Below, one piece after another: positions 1 through 9,012 of a DNA stretch of 64,000 bases. This DNA comes from Paraburkholderia ultramafica (GTDB lineage: Bacteria > Pseudomonadota > Gammaproteobacteria > Burkholderiales > Burkholderiaceae). The notes beneath the pieces are model-generated. The model was given only the letters and a program-made list of their open reading frames with translations. It was not told the origin of the DNA and did not search any database. Location of the stretch: the NCBI RefSeq assembly GCF_902859915.1, contig NZ_CADIKK010000033.1, positions 28,332 to 92,331 on the forward strand, given 5' to 3'. Made by a program: the position numbers and the translations under genes. Every line of letters begins with the position of its first letter. The first letter of the stretch is position 1.

Positions 1-1499
1 ATCGCATCCGGAATATGGGCCGTCCAGTCAGGCAGCTGCAAATAGGCTCTCGCCATAGCGTACCGTACATCTGGACGGGAGTCTGATATCTCAACCGACC
101 GTTTAAACTGCTCGATGGCTTTAAAGTAATCGCCTGTCTGGGAATAATATACCCCCAGACTACCATATGCAGCCGCTGAACGTTGATTGTAACGGATTAT
201 ATTATTATAAAAACTGACAGGGTCATGCCAGATTTTGTTCTGCTCATGGGTTTTAGAAAACATCGATCCGGCAAAAATCAAGGCGATGGAGGAACAGGCG
301 AACACAAGAAGACGCGGACGGTTTTGTAGTATTTTTGCCAGCGTTTCGCCCGTCCCCAGAAACAACCCGACCGAGGGCAGATACATCCAGTGTTCGAGGA
401 ACAACGAATTCATCGGGCTCAAAATCCCGCTATCGGGCGAATGCGCCGCGGCGAACCACAACAATCCCCAACTCATCTCAATGCCATGTTCGGGCTTTTT
501 ACTGCTCCGAATAATTTGCGCGGCGGCGAGAAGTACAATTCCGAGCCCCATCATAACCGGCTCACTCTGGACGACTTCATGGAGCGAGAGATTGTAGAAC
601 GGAAAGCCTCGCTCCATATGCAGATTTTGGGGCCAAACAAGCAGGTCAAGGTAGTCAGGCAGAGTGGCCAAGAAAGTATAAATTCGATAGGCCGGATGGT
701 ACGCATATTCTCTAAGAGCAGCATTGGCTGATAACGCGGCAAAATATTCTGCGGATTGTGTGCCAAAGAAGTTATCAGCATGAAGTCGCCAGGTGGCATA
801 AATAAGCGTTATGCTCCACAAAGGCCATGTGCAAAAATAGGTGCGGACATTTAAGCGCTGCGGGTTTGTGAGGAACAGGCAGGCCATGACCAGAAGTGGG
901 AACATAACTGCGGCTTCTTTGCTCAACAGCGCCAGCAGGAACAAAGGCATGATTTGTAGAATTTTACGTGGCGTAAAATCGGGCAGCAGGATAATAATCG
1001 CCCACAGGCAGAAGAACGTGAATAACGGATCGGCTGTCGCGCTCATGTAAGTGACGGCTTCGGTGTGCAGGGGGTGCAATCCCCACACCAGCGCCGCCAG
1101 AAAAACGCCCCAGGGCTTAAACCTCAGTTTTGTGCCAAGCCTATACACAAAGCAGGTATTCGCCATGTGCAGCGATAGGTTTAAAAGATGAAAGAAAAAT
1201 GTCGCGCCGGCGCCCAGATGAAAAGCAAATAAATAAAGCAGCATTTGCATGGGGCGATAAAATCCGCCCCCCATATGCGCCCCGCTTTGCGTCGAACCCG
1301 TTAGAATATCGCCGATATGATCCCAACCGCGCAAATACTCGTTCAGGATGATTAATACTTTATCGTCATAGACAAAAACATTGCCGAAGATATTGCCATA
1401 TGCGGCCAAAACGACGAGCATCAAAGCCCAATAAGGCGCTATTGGGCGCATGAAGGCGGGGATGAAATCGTCTTGGGATTGTGCGGCGGCTGTAGACAT
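1..1499 (-). CDS. Partial membrane glycosyltransferase-like protein with C-terminal TPRs
   Basis: An open frame runs from ATG at 1499 off the left edge (about 499 codons seen, C-terminus missing). The N-terminus is a membrane segment followed by a loop with an acidic pair (VYDDKVL, residues about 42-48). Many hydrophobic segments follow, and there is a WGLHPLHTEAVTYMSA stretch that resembles the lumenal loop of TMTC / PMT-like glycosyltransferases. Near the window edge the protein turns into TPR-like helices (SLGVYYSQTGDYFKAIEQF). Proteins of this build are polytopic membrane proteins thought to handle lipid-linked sugars. The substrate cannot be inferred. The gene is less GC-rich than the plasmid backbone further right and diverges from the gene at 1726. 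I am fairly sure of the family architecture and unsure of the reaction. Confidence 0.65.
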   Translation of the reverse strand, partial: MSTAAAQSQDDFIPAFMRPIAPYWALMLVVLAAYGNIFGNVFVYDDKVLIILNEYLRGWDHIGDILTGSTQSGAHMGGGFYRPMQMLLYLFAFHLGAGATFFFHLLNLSLHMANTCFVYRLGTKLRFKPWGVFLAALVWGLHPLHTEAVTYMSATADPLFTFFCLWAIIILLPDFTPRKILQIMPLFLLALLSKEAAVMFPLLVMACLFLTNPQRLNVRTYFCTWPLWSITLIYATWRLHADNFFGTQSAEYFAALSANAALREYAYHPAYRIYTFLATLPDYLDLLVWPQNLHMERGFPFYNLSLHEVVQSEPVMMGLGIVLLAAAQIIRSSKKPEHGIEMSWGLLWFAAAHSPDSGILSPMNSLFLEHWMYLPSVGLFLGTGETLAKILQNRPRLLVFACSSIALIFAGSMFSKTHEQNKIWHDPVSFYNNIIRYNQRSAAAYGSLGVYYSQTGDYFKAIEQFKRSVEISDSRPDVRYAMARAYLQLPDWTAHIPDA

Positions 1500-1725
1500 A
1501 AAAGCGCTGACAAATCTGTGAAGAGTGAAGTTACCTTACGGACGGTTTTCCATTCCCGCCAAGGGTATTAGAAAATTAGGCCTCAGATTATCTTTGTGCC
1601 TAGAAAAATGATTATATTGATATGGGGCCGGATTGTGAATTTTATTGTTTACCTTTCTTTAATGATTCCCCCATAGGTTGATTGTCGCACCCGCTTCCAA
1701 AGCTCAACCAATAGAGGTTCCTGAC

Positions 1726-3297
1726 ATGCGGTTAATTCTCGCCATCCATGCTTTGTCAATTTTATCGGTATGCTTTTACTCCCATTCATCTCAGGCGGGT
1801 ACCGTTAGTGGCCCAGTATCTTCGGTAGTGGGCAATGTCGTTTTATGGAATGACACCACGGGGACGACCGTTAGTGATAGCGGAACGCCATTACAATTAA
1901 ATGGATTGGCAGACGTAACTTACCAAACGGGCGGATCACCCAGCAATCTGATTATGGGCCAGAAAGTGACGTTGGCTAGCGGCGCGACACAAAACGTGTT
2001 TGTCGGGGAACTTGCGGGGGCAACTGCGGCTAATAGTACGTTAAACACTAAGAACAATACGGCCATTGGCTATACCACCATGTCGAGCTTAACAAGTGGT
2101 TCCCGCAATACAGCTCTAGGGGCCGCTTGCCTTCTGGACATTACGTCGGGGACGTCTAACGTAGCGATCGGGCCTGTCGCCATGCAGGATATGACTACTG
2201 GTCATGACAACATAGGCATTGGGGATGGCGCTTTGTCAACCTACACAACAGCTCAATATAATATAGGAATGGGAGCTAATGCCTTAGCTGGTCATGTTGG
2301 AATGAGTGGCGATTATAATATCGGCATTGGCGCTAACACTGGCGGCACGCTGACGACAGGATCGTCAAATATTTTAATCGGCTATGGAGCCGATGTGCCG
2401 TCCAGTTCTACCAGCAATTTCCTGAATATCGACGGCGTGATATTCGCCACTGGCATGACCGGCTCGGTGTCATCTCCAGCCGGAAAGGTCGGGATTGGAA
2501 CGGCTTCTCCTGCCGTTTCACTCGATTTGAGTCAGAACACGGATGCGCTGGCTTTGCCTGTGGGAACGACGGGCCAACGGCCTACGGGGACTAACGGTGA
2601 AATTCGCTATAACTCCACAACGGCAGCGCTTGAAGCTTATATTGGCGGAGCCTGGGCAAGTTTAGGAACAGGTAGTTCGGTATCCGGTGACGCTTTCTGG
2701 AATAACGTCGTATTCATGCCCCGCGCGGCAGCAAGCAACACAGGGACGGATGTTTCGGGCAATGCCGTTACTTTGACATTAACTGGCATGACGACGAGCA
2801 GCTCGACAACAAAACAGGACACATATTCTTGGATTTGTGATGGAACTCATACTATTTCTGCCGCATCATCAGTCCCGGCATCCCTTTTAAGCGGGGATTT
2901 CACAATAGAGTTTTGGTATTACCAGACCGCTAATGGAGCTGATTTTTATGATGCTCAAGTAACAAATGGTTTTGATATTGAGATGACTTCAACTAATACC
3001 CCTACCATTCATCAGAATAATGTTGGTAATATTATAGTTAGCTCAGGAGGCAATACTAGCCTGAATGCGTGGCATCACTTGGCAGCTGTTCGCCAAGGCG
3101 GAGAAATGTATCTATGGATCGATGGAGCGTTAAAGGGCACTGCGGCTAATACAACGATATTCCCCGCAGGCTCTGTGTCTATGTGCGCTTATACGGGATA
3201 CCAATCAGCTATTAGGGTAAGCAAATTTGCTCGTTATATCGCAACGTTCACACCACCGACAACGCCGTTCCCCACGACCATGCTAGGTGGGCCATGA
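1726..3297 (+). CDS. Secreted repeat protein with LamG-like C-terminal domain
   Basis: The start is set at ATG 1726 because a GAGG motif lies about 8 bases upstream and the product then begins with a plausible signal peptide (MRLILAIHALSILSVCF, cleavage near SQAG). An in-frame ATG at 1678 adds 16 unlikely residues. Residues about 90-240 contain repeats of the form NTAIG...LTSGS.NTALG, as in trimeric adhesins and phage tail fibres. Residues about 390-510 look like a concanavalin A/LamG fold (DFTIEFWYY, AWHHLAAVRQGG, MYLWIDGALKG). It is probably exported and may bind glycans or form a surface fibre. No catalytic residues are evident. A stray phage tail-fibre gene is the main alternative. Confidence 0.6.
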   Translation: MRLILAIHALSILSVCFYSHSSQAGTVSGPVSSVVGNVVLWNDTTGTTVSDSGTPLQLNGLADVTYQTGGSPSNLIMGQKVTLASGATQNVFVGELAGATAANSTLNTKNNTAIGYTTMSSLTSGSRNTALGAACLLDITSGTSNVAIGPVAMQDMTTGHDNIGIGDGALSTYTTAQYNIGMGANALAGHVGMSGDYNIGIGANTGGTLTTGSSNILIGYGADVPSSSTSNFLNIDGVIFATGMTGSVSSPAGKVGIGTASPAVSLDLSQNTDALALPVGTTGQRPTGTNGEIRYNSTTAALEAYIGGAWASLGTGSSVSGDAFWNNVVFMPRAAASNTGTDVSGNAVTLTLTGMTTSSSTTKQDTYSWICDGTHTISAASSVPASLLSGDFTIEFWYYQTANGADFYDAQVTNGFDIEMTSTNTPTIHQNNVGNIIVSSGGNTSLNAWHHLAAVRQGGEMYLWIDGALKGTAANTTIFPAGSVSMCAYTGYQSAIRVSKFARYIATFTPPTTPFPTTMLGGP

Positions 3298-3434
3298 CCT
3301 GTAATTTCAAAAGTCAGAATTAAAACTAGGTTGTCAGCCACAATACGGTATGAAGATCGAGAGATGTAGTGCGGAATCCTGTCCTCCGCGTAGGGTCTGA
3401 TCTACTACTAAGCTTTTGCCGGGATTTTATAATA

Positions 3435-4574
3435 TTAGGCTTGAAGCTTAGACGCGATGAGAGCTGCAAGGTCGCCGACACAGGTTAGTTTCTCAACTTC
3501 AGGTCCGGTGAATTGCACTGCGAGTCTTTTTTCAACTGCCGCTATGATGCGTAGATTGTTAAGGCTATCCCATTCAGCAACATCATGTGAAGTCAGACTC
3601 GATGTTACAACAAGGTCTGGGTTATCAAGTATTTCCCGGAATATAAGTTCAAGACGGAAAATAATTGGGGAAAGATTAATTAACTTTCCTTTGTTATCGA
3701 TGGCCTTGTCTAGATATAAGGTTTTAATGGCATCGCTGGTGATGGAAGCGATAAGGTCGCATCCCTTTATATTCGGATGATTCCAATCATAGAAATAGCT
3801 GCCATGCTCTAAATCAGCAAAGCTTCTTTCGAGATCGATCAGCCCGCATTTTTGTTCACGGGCGATAGCACGCACAACCTCATTAAGCGCGGATGTCTGT
3901 GCCTCTTCCTGATAAAAGCTATCCAGATTGCTGTGCTGTTTTTGCATGTATGCATCGACAGGGCCATAAAGCGGCCACGTCGCCATTAGCAAAGGAATAT
4001 CGAAGCGCTTGCATACGTCACATAGAATCTGGAGTAATTTTTTTTCGTCTTTAAACCCACCCTTATTGGCAAAACTTTCTCTGAATTTTATTTTCACTTC
4101 CTCTTTTGCTTCGCGCAAAGGGTTAATTCCATGATCCGAGTTCCAGAAAGAGTTATCGGCTTCGTTCGCTATAATATCAAGACCGGGTGTTGCATAATAA
4201 ACCACGCATTGCGGACGCAGGCCTATCCCCTTATTCAAAAGCAGATTGATCATATGCAGAAGATGAGAGTCAGACACGCCTGCGCTGTAGACTTTGGCAT
4301 CCCTCCCCGAAGAGGCCAAGATAGTTTCAATTCTTGCTAAAATACGTTTATCAGCGGGAATAAAAAGATTTTCAATCGCGCTGCCGCCAAGCAGCAAAAT
4401 TTTACTATCATTTTTCACATATGGCTTATCAGAAACCATGAAGCCATTGGCATCGATATTTACACGGCAAGTTTCGGGCACCAAAGTACCATTTGTTTTC
4501 TCAATATAGCTAAAGGGTGGAACGATATCCATGACCATCCCAGGCTGAAACTCTAGTAGGCTGATATGGCGCAT
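3435..4574 (-). CDS. SGNH/GDSL-like hydrolase fused to an acyl carrier protein domain
   Basis: This 379-residue protein has two parts. Residues about 55-285 resemble an SGNH hydrolase: a block I-like LLLGGSA with the candidate nucleophile Ser, and a late DWNHPNIKG with the D..H pair expected of block V. Residues about 310-379 resemble a carrier protein. The motif EWDSLNNLRI places the likely 4'-phosphopantetheine serine at about residue 337, and the helices after it (VEKRLAVQF, VGDLAALIA) match FkbH-type carrier proteins. The fusion suggests acyl transfer or hydrolysis on a carrier-bound substrate in glycan or lipid modification. Convergent or divergent neighbours are of similar composition. 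Function is inferred from fold motifs only. Confidence 0.65.
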   Translation of the reverse strand: MRHISLLEFQPGMVMDIVPPFSYIEKTNGTLVPETCRVNIDANGFMVSDKPYVKNDSKILLLGGSAIENLFIPADKRILARIETILASSGRDAKVYSAGVSDSHLLHMINLLLNKGIGLRPQCVVYYATPGLDIIANEADNSFWNSDHGINPLREAKEEVKIKFRESFANKGGFKDEKKLLQILCDVCKRFDIPLLMATWPLYGPVDAYMQKQHSNLDSFYQEEAQTSALNEVVRAIAREQKCGLIDLERSFADLEHGSYFYDWNHPNIKGCDLIASITSDAIKTLYLDKAIDNKGKLINLSPIIFRLELIFREILDNPDLVVTSSLTSHDVAEWDSLNNLRIIAAVEKRLAVQFTGPEVEKLTCVGDLAALIASKLQA

Positions 4575-4756
4575 GAGAATTTACCTTTTCAATATCAAGA
4601 CCAAGTGTAATGTTTTAACACTGTCTGCACGGCAAGTATAGATTAACAAAGCGCAGCCAAAGCTACATAAACTTGTTTAAGCTAATAGCCTTTCCAATTG
4701 GGTGGACAGAGTATAAAATAAAAAAACTCGCAATTATTTAGCGCCAAAACGAGATT

Positions 4757-5200
4757 ATGAGCCGCGAATCCTACCTCAATAGATTTGGCCTGACATTCCA
4801 CCACTTAGGGCTTGCGGTTAAAAGACCTGATGCTGCAATCGCATTTCTTGAAGCCCTCGGCTATAAAATCGGCGAAGTTGTCTTCGATGCGTTGCAGACG
4901 GTCAACGTGGTTATGTGTAGCCATGAATCTATGCCCTCCATCGAGATTATATTTCCAGCGGAAGGGACAAGCCCAATTGATCGCTTCCTACAGCGGCACA
5001 AGGAAGGACTTGTCTATCACATGTGTTTTGAAACGCGCGATATAGAGAGCTCGCTTAGTAAAGTTAAGGCAGACAAAGCTTTACAATTAATTGATGTTTC
5101 ACCTCCCACACCTGCCGTGCTTTTTGGAGGAGACCTGGTTTCTTTTTACCTTATAGAGGGAGTCGGACTAATTGAGATTATTAGCCGTCCCCAGAGTTAA
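4757..5200 (+). CDS. VOC-fold (glyoxalase/epimerase-like) protein
   Basis: The 147-residue product has the two beta-alpha-beta repeats of the vicinal oxygen chelate fold. It begins with FHHLGLAVKRPDAAIAFLEALGY, which is typical of methylmalonyl-CoA epimerase-like members, and ends with LVSFYLIEGVGLIEIIS. Candidate metal ligands are His in FHHLG, His in YHMCFET and Glu near the C-terminus (LIEII). It lies divergently from the SGNH-ACP gene with about 180 bases between the starts. VOC proteins of this size occur beside carrier-protein genes in glycan or polyketide-like clusters, so the two genes may share a pathway. The substrate is unknown. Confidence 0.6.
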   Translation: MSRESYLNRFGLTFHHLGLAVKRPDAAIAFLEALGYKIGEVVFDALQTVNVVMCSHESMPSIEIIFPAEGTSPIDRFLQRHKEGLVYHMCFETRDIESSLSKVKADKALQLIDVSPPTPAVLFGGDLVSFYLIEGVGLIEIISRPQS

Positions 5201-5235
5201 TGCGGCTCGAAGCGCCGCCGGGGAAAGGGTGAGGA

Positions 5236-6177
5236 TCATTTCTTCTCCTTCGGGTGTTGCTCTCTCCCTTCAAGAGCAGCCAGCAACGCCGCGTTCTGTG
5301 TATTGAGCGCTTCGAGTTTGCCGGCCAACTTGGCGGATTCCTCGCGCGCGAGACCAGCCTCCTTGTGAGCTACATCGCGCTCAACTTGGGCCTGCATCAC
5401 TTTTTCTTTCTGCTCGGCAGCTTCTCGCTCGGACGCCTCTCGCTGTTCTGCGTGGGCCTGTTCTGCGGCTTTCGCCAGGCCTTTGAGCTCGCCGTTTTCG
5501 GTACGGAGCGCCTCGATCTTGGCAGCCGCATCTTGACGCGCATTACCAAGCTCCGTCCGTAGGCGATCGCCGGCCTCGTGGGCGTTCGCCAGCTCAGCTT
5601 TGTGCTGTTCCGCCGCAGCTTTCATGGCTTGTTCCCCGGCCGCCAGGCGCTCGCGGAGCTGCACGATTTCGACGGCCTGAGCTTCGGCCTTGGCTTGCGT
5701 CTCGGCCAGGTGACGTTTCAGCTCATCGAGCTGGCCTTTCAGGGCCGCGACCTCTGCATCGAGCTCATCCATTGTCTCGGCCGCATCGGCAAGTTTCCGT
5801 TCCGCCTCTTCGCGTTGCTCCGCTGCTGCGTCGAGCGCCTCCTTGGCTACCGCAGTCGCCGCTCTGGTTGCCTTGTCGTTGAGGTCCGTCACGAGTTTCG
5901 CGAGCCGTTCGGTTGCGGCCGCGGAAAGCGCCGCGATCAACGCCTCATTTAAGGCTTCGACCTCTTGCGCGACTTCGGGCGGAAGCTCTGGGCCGGACTG
6001 GTCGTTTGCCGGCGGCTCGGTCGCGACGTGGGTCTCCCACACCCGCAGCATGCGAACGGGATTGCCGCCGCCCAGTTGGTGCCGAAGCGCCGAGCCGGTG
6101 ACGTTGCGCCCGGCTTCGCGGACCTTGATTCCGGCGTCGACGATCTCTTCTTTGCTGAATTCTGGGGTCCGTGCCAT
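5236..6177 (-). CDS. kfrA: KfrA-like plasmid DNA-binding coiled-coil protein
   Basis: The 313-residue protein starts with a short winged-helix-like domain (FSKEEIVDAGIKVREAGRNVTGSALRHQLGGGNPVRM split over residues 6-44), which matches the N-terminal domain of plasmid KfrA proteins. From about residue 90 to 300 it is an almost continuous coiled coil rich in Ala, Glu, Lys and Gln, as in KfrA of IncP/IncW plasmids. KfrA proteins bind operators next to their own gene and support segregation. The start has an AGGAG motif about 6 bases upstream. The promoter region shared with the recombinase at 6249 holds two 11-bp repeats that are a natural operator candidate. Confidence 0.75.
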   Translation of the reverse strand: MARTPEFSKEEIVDAGIKVREAGRNVTGSALRHQLGGGNPVRMLRVWETHVATEPPANDQSGPELPPEVAQEVEALNEALIAALSAAATERLAKLVTDLNDKATRAATAVAKEALDAAAEQREEAERKLADAAETMDELDAEVAALKGQLDELKRHLAETQAKAEAQAVEIVQLRERLAAGEQAMKAAAEQHKAELANAHEAGDRLRTELGNARQDAAAKIEALRTENGELKGLAKAAEQAHAEQREASEREAAEQKEKVMQAQVERDVAHKEAGLAREESAKLAGKLEALNTQNAALLAALEGREQHPKEKK

Positions 6178-6213
6178 GGCGGCTCCTGGGTAGGGTTTGC
6201 TGTTGAAAGTTAT

Positions 6214-6235
6214 ATTAGTGCTACATTAGTGCTAA
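6214..6235. promoter_or_regulatory. Tandem operator-like repeat between kfrA and the recombinase
   Basis: ATTAGTGCTAC and ATTAGTGCTAA sit directly head to tail at 6214-6224 and 6225-6235, one helical turn apart, in the only gap between the divergent kfrA-like and recombinase genes. The same core (AGTGCTA) recurs as a perfect palindrome at 12677. I infer a KfrA operator. No binding data are available. Confidence 0.5.
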
Positions 6236-6248
6236 CACAAATTAATTT

Positions 6249-7307
6249 ATGACCGCACTTATAACTTTTGACAGCCACCCTGCCCTATGGTATTTATCTG
6301 TGATAAAGGACGTTATCAAAGACAAAGAGCCGCCGACCATGCCGACCGAACTAACCACGATTGTCCAGAACCCGGAATTCAGTCCGCCGGCGGTCTTCGC
6401 GCCGGACCGGGCGTCTGCAAAACGCTTCCTCGAATTCTTCACGGCAAACATCCGCAACCCGAACACGCGGCGGGCCTATTGGCGTGCCGTCGTCGACTTT
6501 GCGTCCTGGTGGGAAATGCAACGCATCGGCGAGCTGCGGGACATCGAGCCGGTCCACATCGCCGCCTACGTCGAGACGCTGGCACTTCGGCTGGCCGCGC
6601 CCTCGGTCAAGGTCCATCTGGCGGCCATCAAAATGCTGTTCGACTGGCTGGTTGTCGGCCAGGTCGTCGCCAGTAACCCGGCGTCGGTTGTCCGTGGACC
6701 AAAGCATTCGGTCAAACAAGGGTCGACGCCGGTTCTGTCGGCGGAAGATACGCGCGCCCTGCTCAATTCGATCGACGTGTCGACGGTCGTTGGATTGCGT
6801 GATCGGGCGCTGATCGCCTTGATGACGTACACCTTCGCCCGCGTAGGCGCCGTCATCAAGATGAAGGTCGAAGACGTCTACGAGAAAAATCGCCGTCTCT
6901 GGGTTTGCCTACGCGAGAAAGGCGGGAAGCTGCACGAGATGCCGGCGCACCACTCACTGGAAGCCTATCTGCATGCGTATCTCGAGCAGAGCGGGCTCAC
7001 AAGTGGCTTCCTATTCCGCTCGGCACCCGCGCGCACCGGGCAGCTGACTGAACGCCCTCTTGCCCAGGCGGACGTCCACGCGATGATTGGCCGGCGTGTT
7101 GTCGCTGCGGGCATTGCAACGCCGCGCATGAAAAAGATCGGGTGCCATTCTTTCCGCGCGACAGGCATTACCGAGTATCTGCGCAACGGCGGCAAGCTCG
7201 AGGTCGCGCAACAAATGGCAAATCATGAATCCGCCAGGACGACCGGTTTGTACGATCGACGGAATGACCAGGTGAGCCTCGACGAGGTAGAGCGGATCGT
7301 CATTTGA
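6249..7307 (+). CDS. Tyrosine recombinase (phage integrase family)
   Basis: The N-terminal half has the SAM-like core-binding domain (NTRRAYWRAVVDFASWW). The C-terminal half carries the catalytic set: Arg in TYTFARVGAVIKM, Lys in REKGGKLHEMP, His and Arg in CHSFRATGI, then His in ANHESARTTGLYDRR with the Tyr nucleophile in the same motif. Such recombinases resolve plasmid multimers or move cassettes. Two starts are possible: ATG 6249, without an evident ribosome site, and ATG 6339 (MPTELTT), which would give 322 residues. The gene diverges from the kfrA-like gene and shares its putative operator. All active-site residues appear intact. Confidence 0.85.
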   Translation: MTALITFDSHPALWYLSVIKDVIKDKEPPTMPTELTTIVQNPEFSPPAVFAPDRASAKRFLEFFTANIRNPNTRRAYWRAVVDFASWWEMQRIGELRDIEPVHIAAYVETLALRLAAPSVKVHLAAIKMLFDWLVVGQVVASNPASVVRGPKHSVKQGSTPVLSAEDTRALLNSIDVSTVVGLRDRALIALMTYTFARVGAVIKMKVEDVYEKNRRLWVCLREKGGKLHEMPAHHSLEAYLHAYLEQSGLTSGFLFRSAPARTGQLTERPLAQADVHAMIGRRVVAAGIATPRMKKIGCHSFRATGITEYLRNGGKLEVAQQMANHESARTTGLYDRRNDQVSLDEVERIVI

Positions 7308-7368
7308 GGACTTGGACTATGAATCAAGGGGTCTTTTCAGCTGCGCCGCAGGCTGCTATGTGTGGGCC

Positions 7369-8007
7369 ATGACAACGACTTCGCCGCCAATCGATGATGA
7401 GGAAATTCCGAGGCCTATTCTGGGCGGATATATGGCCGTCGAGCATGACGGAAAAACCGCTTTCAACTGGGGAACGTTCGACAGTTATGAATTAGCTCGG
7501 TCTATTGCCTACTTAGTCGAAGAAGACGACGAGAAAGCTAAAATCAAGCCGTCAGCGTCGAGAAAAGTTGACGCGTTCCCTATCACAAGTGCTCTTTATA
7601 TTGAGCTCTTCGACCATGAACATCCGATGCGGCAATCTTTCGATTTGACGGAGGCGAACCGCAACATTATTTGGGTTGAAGGAATTAAAGGATGGGGAAC
7701 AGCGGAGGAAGCTCAAGCGTTTCCGCCTAAGTCCGCTAAGAAGGCGGCCGAAACGCAGCCGAAAATGACGGCGCAGGAAAAGGCCGCCATGCTTGGCGTT
7801 ACCGTATCCTCGATTTTCTACCACAAAAAGCCTGTCGGCTCGCCTCTGACGGACCAAGAAAAGCTTGTTCTCGACCACGACTGGGCAGCGTACCAGGCGA
7901 AGACATCGAAAAAAGCGACAGCCTCCAAAACAAAAGAAGCGTACCTTGAATCGCGACAAAAAATTGCCGCTGAGGTAAGGGAGAGGGCTCGAGGTCATAC
8001 GACGTAG
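7369..8007 (+). CDS. Hypothetical protein
   Basis: I do not recognise this family. ATG 7369 (MTTTSPPIDDEEIPRPI) is preferred over the in-frame 7312, whose extra residues look non-native. The product has an N-terminal region with a repeated aromatic/acidic pattern (FNWGTFDSYELARSIAYLV), a Lys-rich linker from about residue 135, and a short helix-turn-helix-like stretch (EKAAMLGVTVSSIFYHKK) near residue 155. It follows the recombinase by about 60 bases in the same direction. A DNA-binding role is possible but unproven. Confidence 0.5.
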   Translation: MTTTSPPIDDEEIPRPILGGYMAVEHDGKTAFNWGTFDSYELARSIAYLVEEDDEKAKIKPSASRKVDAFPITSALYIELFDHEHPMRQSFDLTEANRNIIWVEGIKGWGTAEEAQAFPPKSAKKAAETQPKMTAQEKAAMLGVTVSSIFYHKKPVGSPLTDQEKLVLDHDWAAYQAKTSKKATASKTKEAYLESRQKIAAEVRERARGHTT

Positions 8008-8025
8008 GCCCTAAACACACCAGAT

Positions 8026-8262
8026 TCATTCAAGACTGATTTGCGGGCGCGTAGACGGGCTCGGCGTTACATCGGCTTTGGGCTGGTCCCCTGCTTGTGC
8101 CCGCTTCATGGCGCGCTCGGTAATTTCCTGCGTTAAGGCGGGCGTATAGGGCTTGGTGCGGCCCGCCGCAATGTCATCTTCCCCGCGCTGAATGGCTTCG
8201 CGCAGAAGCGCCTCGCGGAAAGCGGGGTCGCCCGCGACGCTTCCGTTGTTTTTCTTACTCAT
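8026..8262 (-). CDS. Small hypothetical protein downstream of the TumE/TumA pair
   Basis: This 78-residue, highly charged protein (EALLREAIQRGEDDIAAGR, ITERAMKRAQAG) begins 18 bases after the end of the TumA-like gene on the same strand, so the three genes probably share a transcript. It is mostly helical by composition and has no membrane segment. It resembles small antitoxin-like or antitoxin-accessory proteins, but I cannot assign a family. Confidence 0.5.
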   Translation of the reverse strand: MSKKNNGSVAGDPAFREALLREAIQRGEDDIAAGRTKPYTPALTQEITERAMKRAQAGDQPKADVTPSPSTRPQISLE

Positions 8263-8280
8263 GACGCGGGCCTTCTTTCT

Positions 8281-8640
8281 TCACTGAAAGGACATCGCCA
8301 GTTCGACGCCCGAATAATTCACGCGCGGAACCAGCTGGCGGCCTGGGCCCTTATCGAAATGCACCAAACCATAGGTTTCCATAGTCTTAAGTGTGCGCGA
8401 AAGGTTGGATTCAGCCCTGCCCGTTTTCTCGGCCAGCTCCCTAACCGAGGTAGGTTCGGTCTGCGCGATCAGCGTCAGCAACGCGCGGTTTTTGTCCGAA
8501 AGAACACGGGCGAAGCTTTCCAGCGACTGAAACCACACTTTGGGTTCGTCGGGAGCAGGCACATACTCGCCGCGCGCAATTGCCATCGTGCGAGCTTTGT
8601 ATTGTTCGAGACTGGCAATACCTACTTTCAGCGTGGTCAT
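8281..8640 (-). CDS. TumA-like HTH antitoxin / regulator
   Basis: The 119-residue protein contains a MarR-like winged helix at residues about 55-110 (TSVRELAEKTGRAESNLSRT with the following wing GLVHFDKGPG). This type of predicted regulator (COG4190-like) is the usual partner of TumE toxins. It overlaps the upstream toxin gene by ATGA (start 8640, toxin stop 8637-8639), which implies translational coupling. It is expected to neutralise the toxin and to repress the shared promoter, where a 9-bp inverted repeat lies at 9013-9035. Confidence 0.75.
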   Translation of the reverse strand: MTTLKVGIASLEQYKARTMAIARGEYVPAPDEPKVWFQSLESFARVLSDKNRALLTLIAQTEPTSVRELAEKTGRAESNLSRTLKTMETYGLVHFDKGPGRQLVPRVNYSGVELAMSFQ

Positions 8641-9005
8641 GGCTCACTACTCCTTTCCTGCAAAATCGCCTCAACCTCTGTCCAGAAGTCCGCCAACAGT
8701 GTCGCGGCGTCCCGATAGAGATAAAAGCGCACCGTCTCTCCGCTATGGCGGTGATCGTATTCGATGCGTGTCCTGGCTCCGGGGCCCGTTCCTTCGCGAA
8801 TTGCATGCGCATTGTCGAAGCCCAAAAGGCGGCGACCATCTTCTCCGTGCAACGTCAGAGAATAGCTAAGGCCGTGTGGCCGCTCCGGCGTCACCGCAAC
8901 ATGCCTGACAGCAAACTTGACCCAGTGCTTTCCCTTCTCATCCGCGAAGAAGGTTTCCCCGTCCAGCAATAGAAGCGCATCGAGGCTGGCATCGCGGTTT
9001 TTCAT
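8637..9005 (-). CDS. TumE-like toxin (DUF6516)
   Basis: The C-terminal half carries the features of TumE/PumA toxins: GFDNAHAIREGTG, a YDHRHSGE histidine motif, the RFYLYRDAATLLADFW block and a terminal helix. TumE proteins are small growth-inhibiting toxins paired with an HTH antitoxin encoded next to them, as here. I choose ATG 9005 (MKNRDASLDALLL). A TTG at 9041 would add 12 residues, but that TTG lies inside the likely -35 hexamer. Toxin-first gene order is as in other tum operons. The cellular target is not known from sequence. Confidence 0.7.
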   Translation of the reverse strand: MKNRDASLDALLLLDGETFFADEKGKHWVKFAVRHVAVTPERPHGLSYSLTLHGEDGRRLLGFDNAHAIREGTGPGARTRIEYDHRHSGETVRFYLYRDAATLLADFWTEVEAILQERSSEP

Positions 9006-9012
9006 GGCTCTA

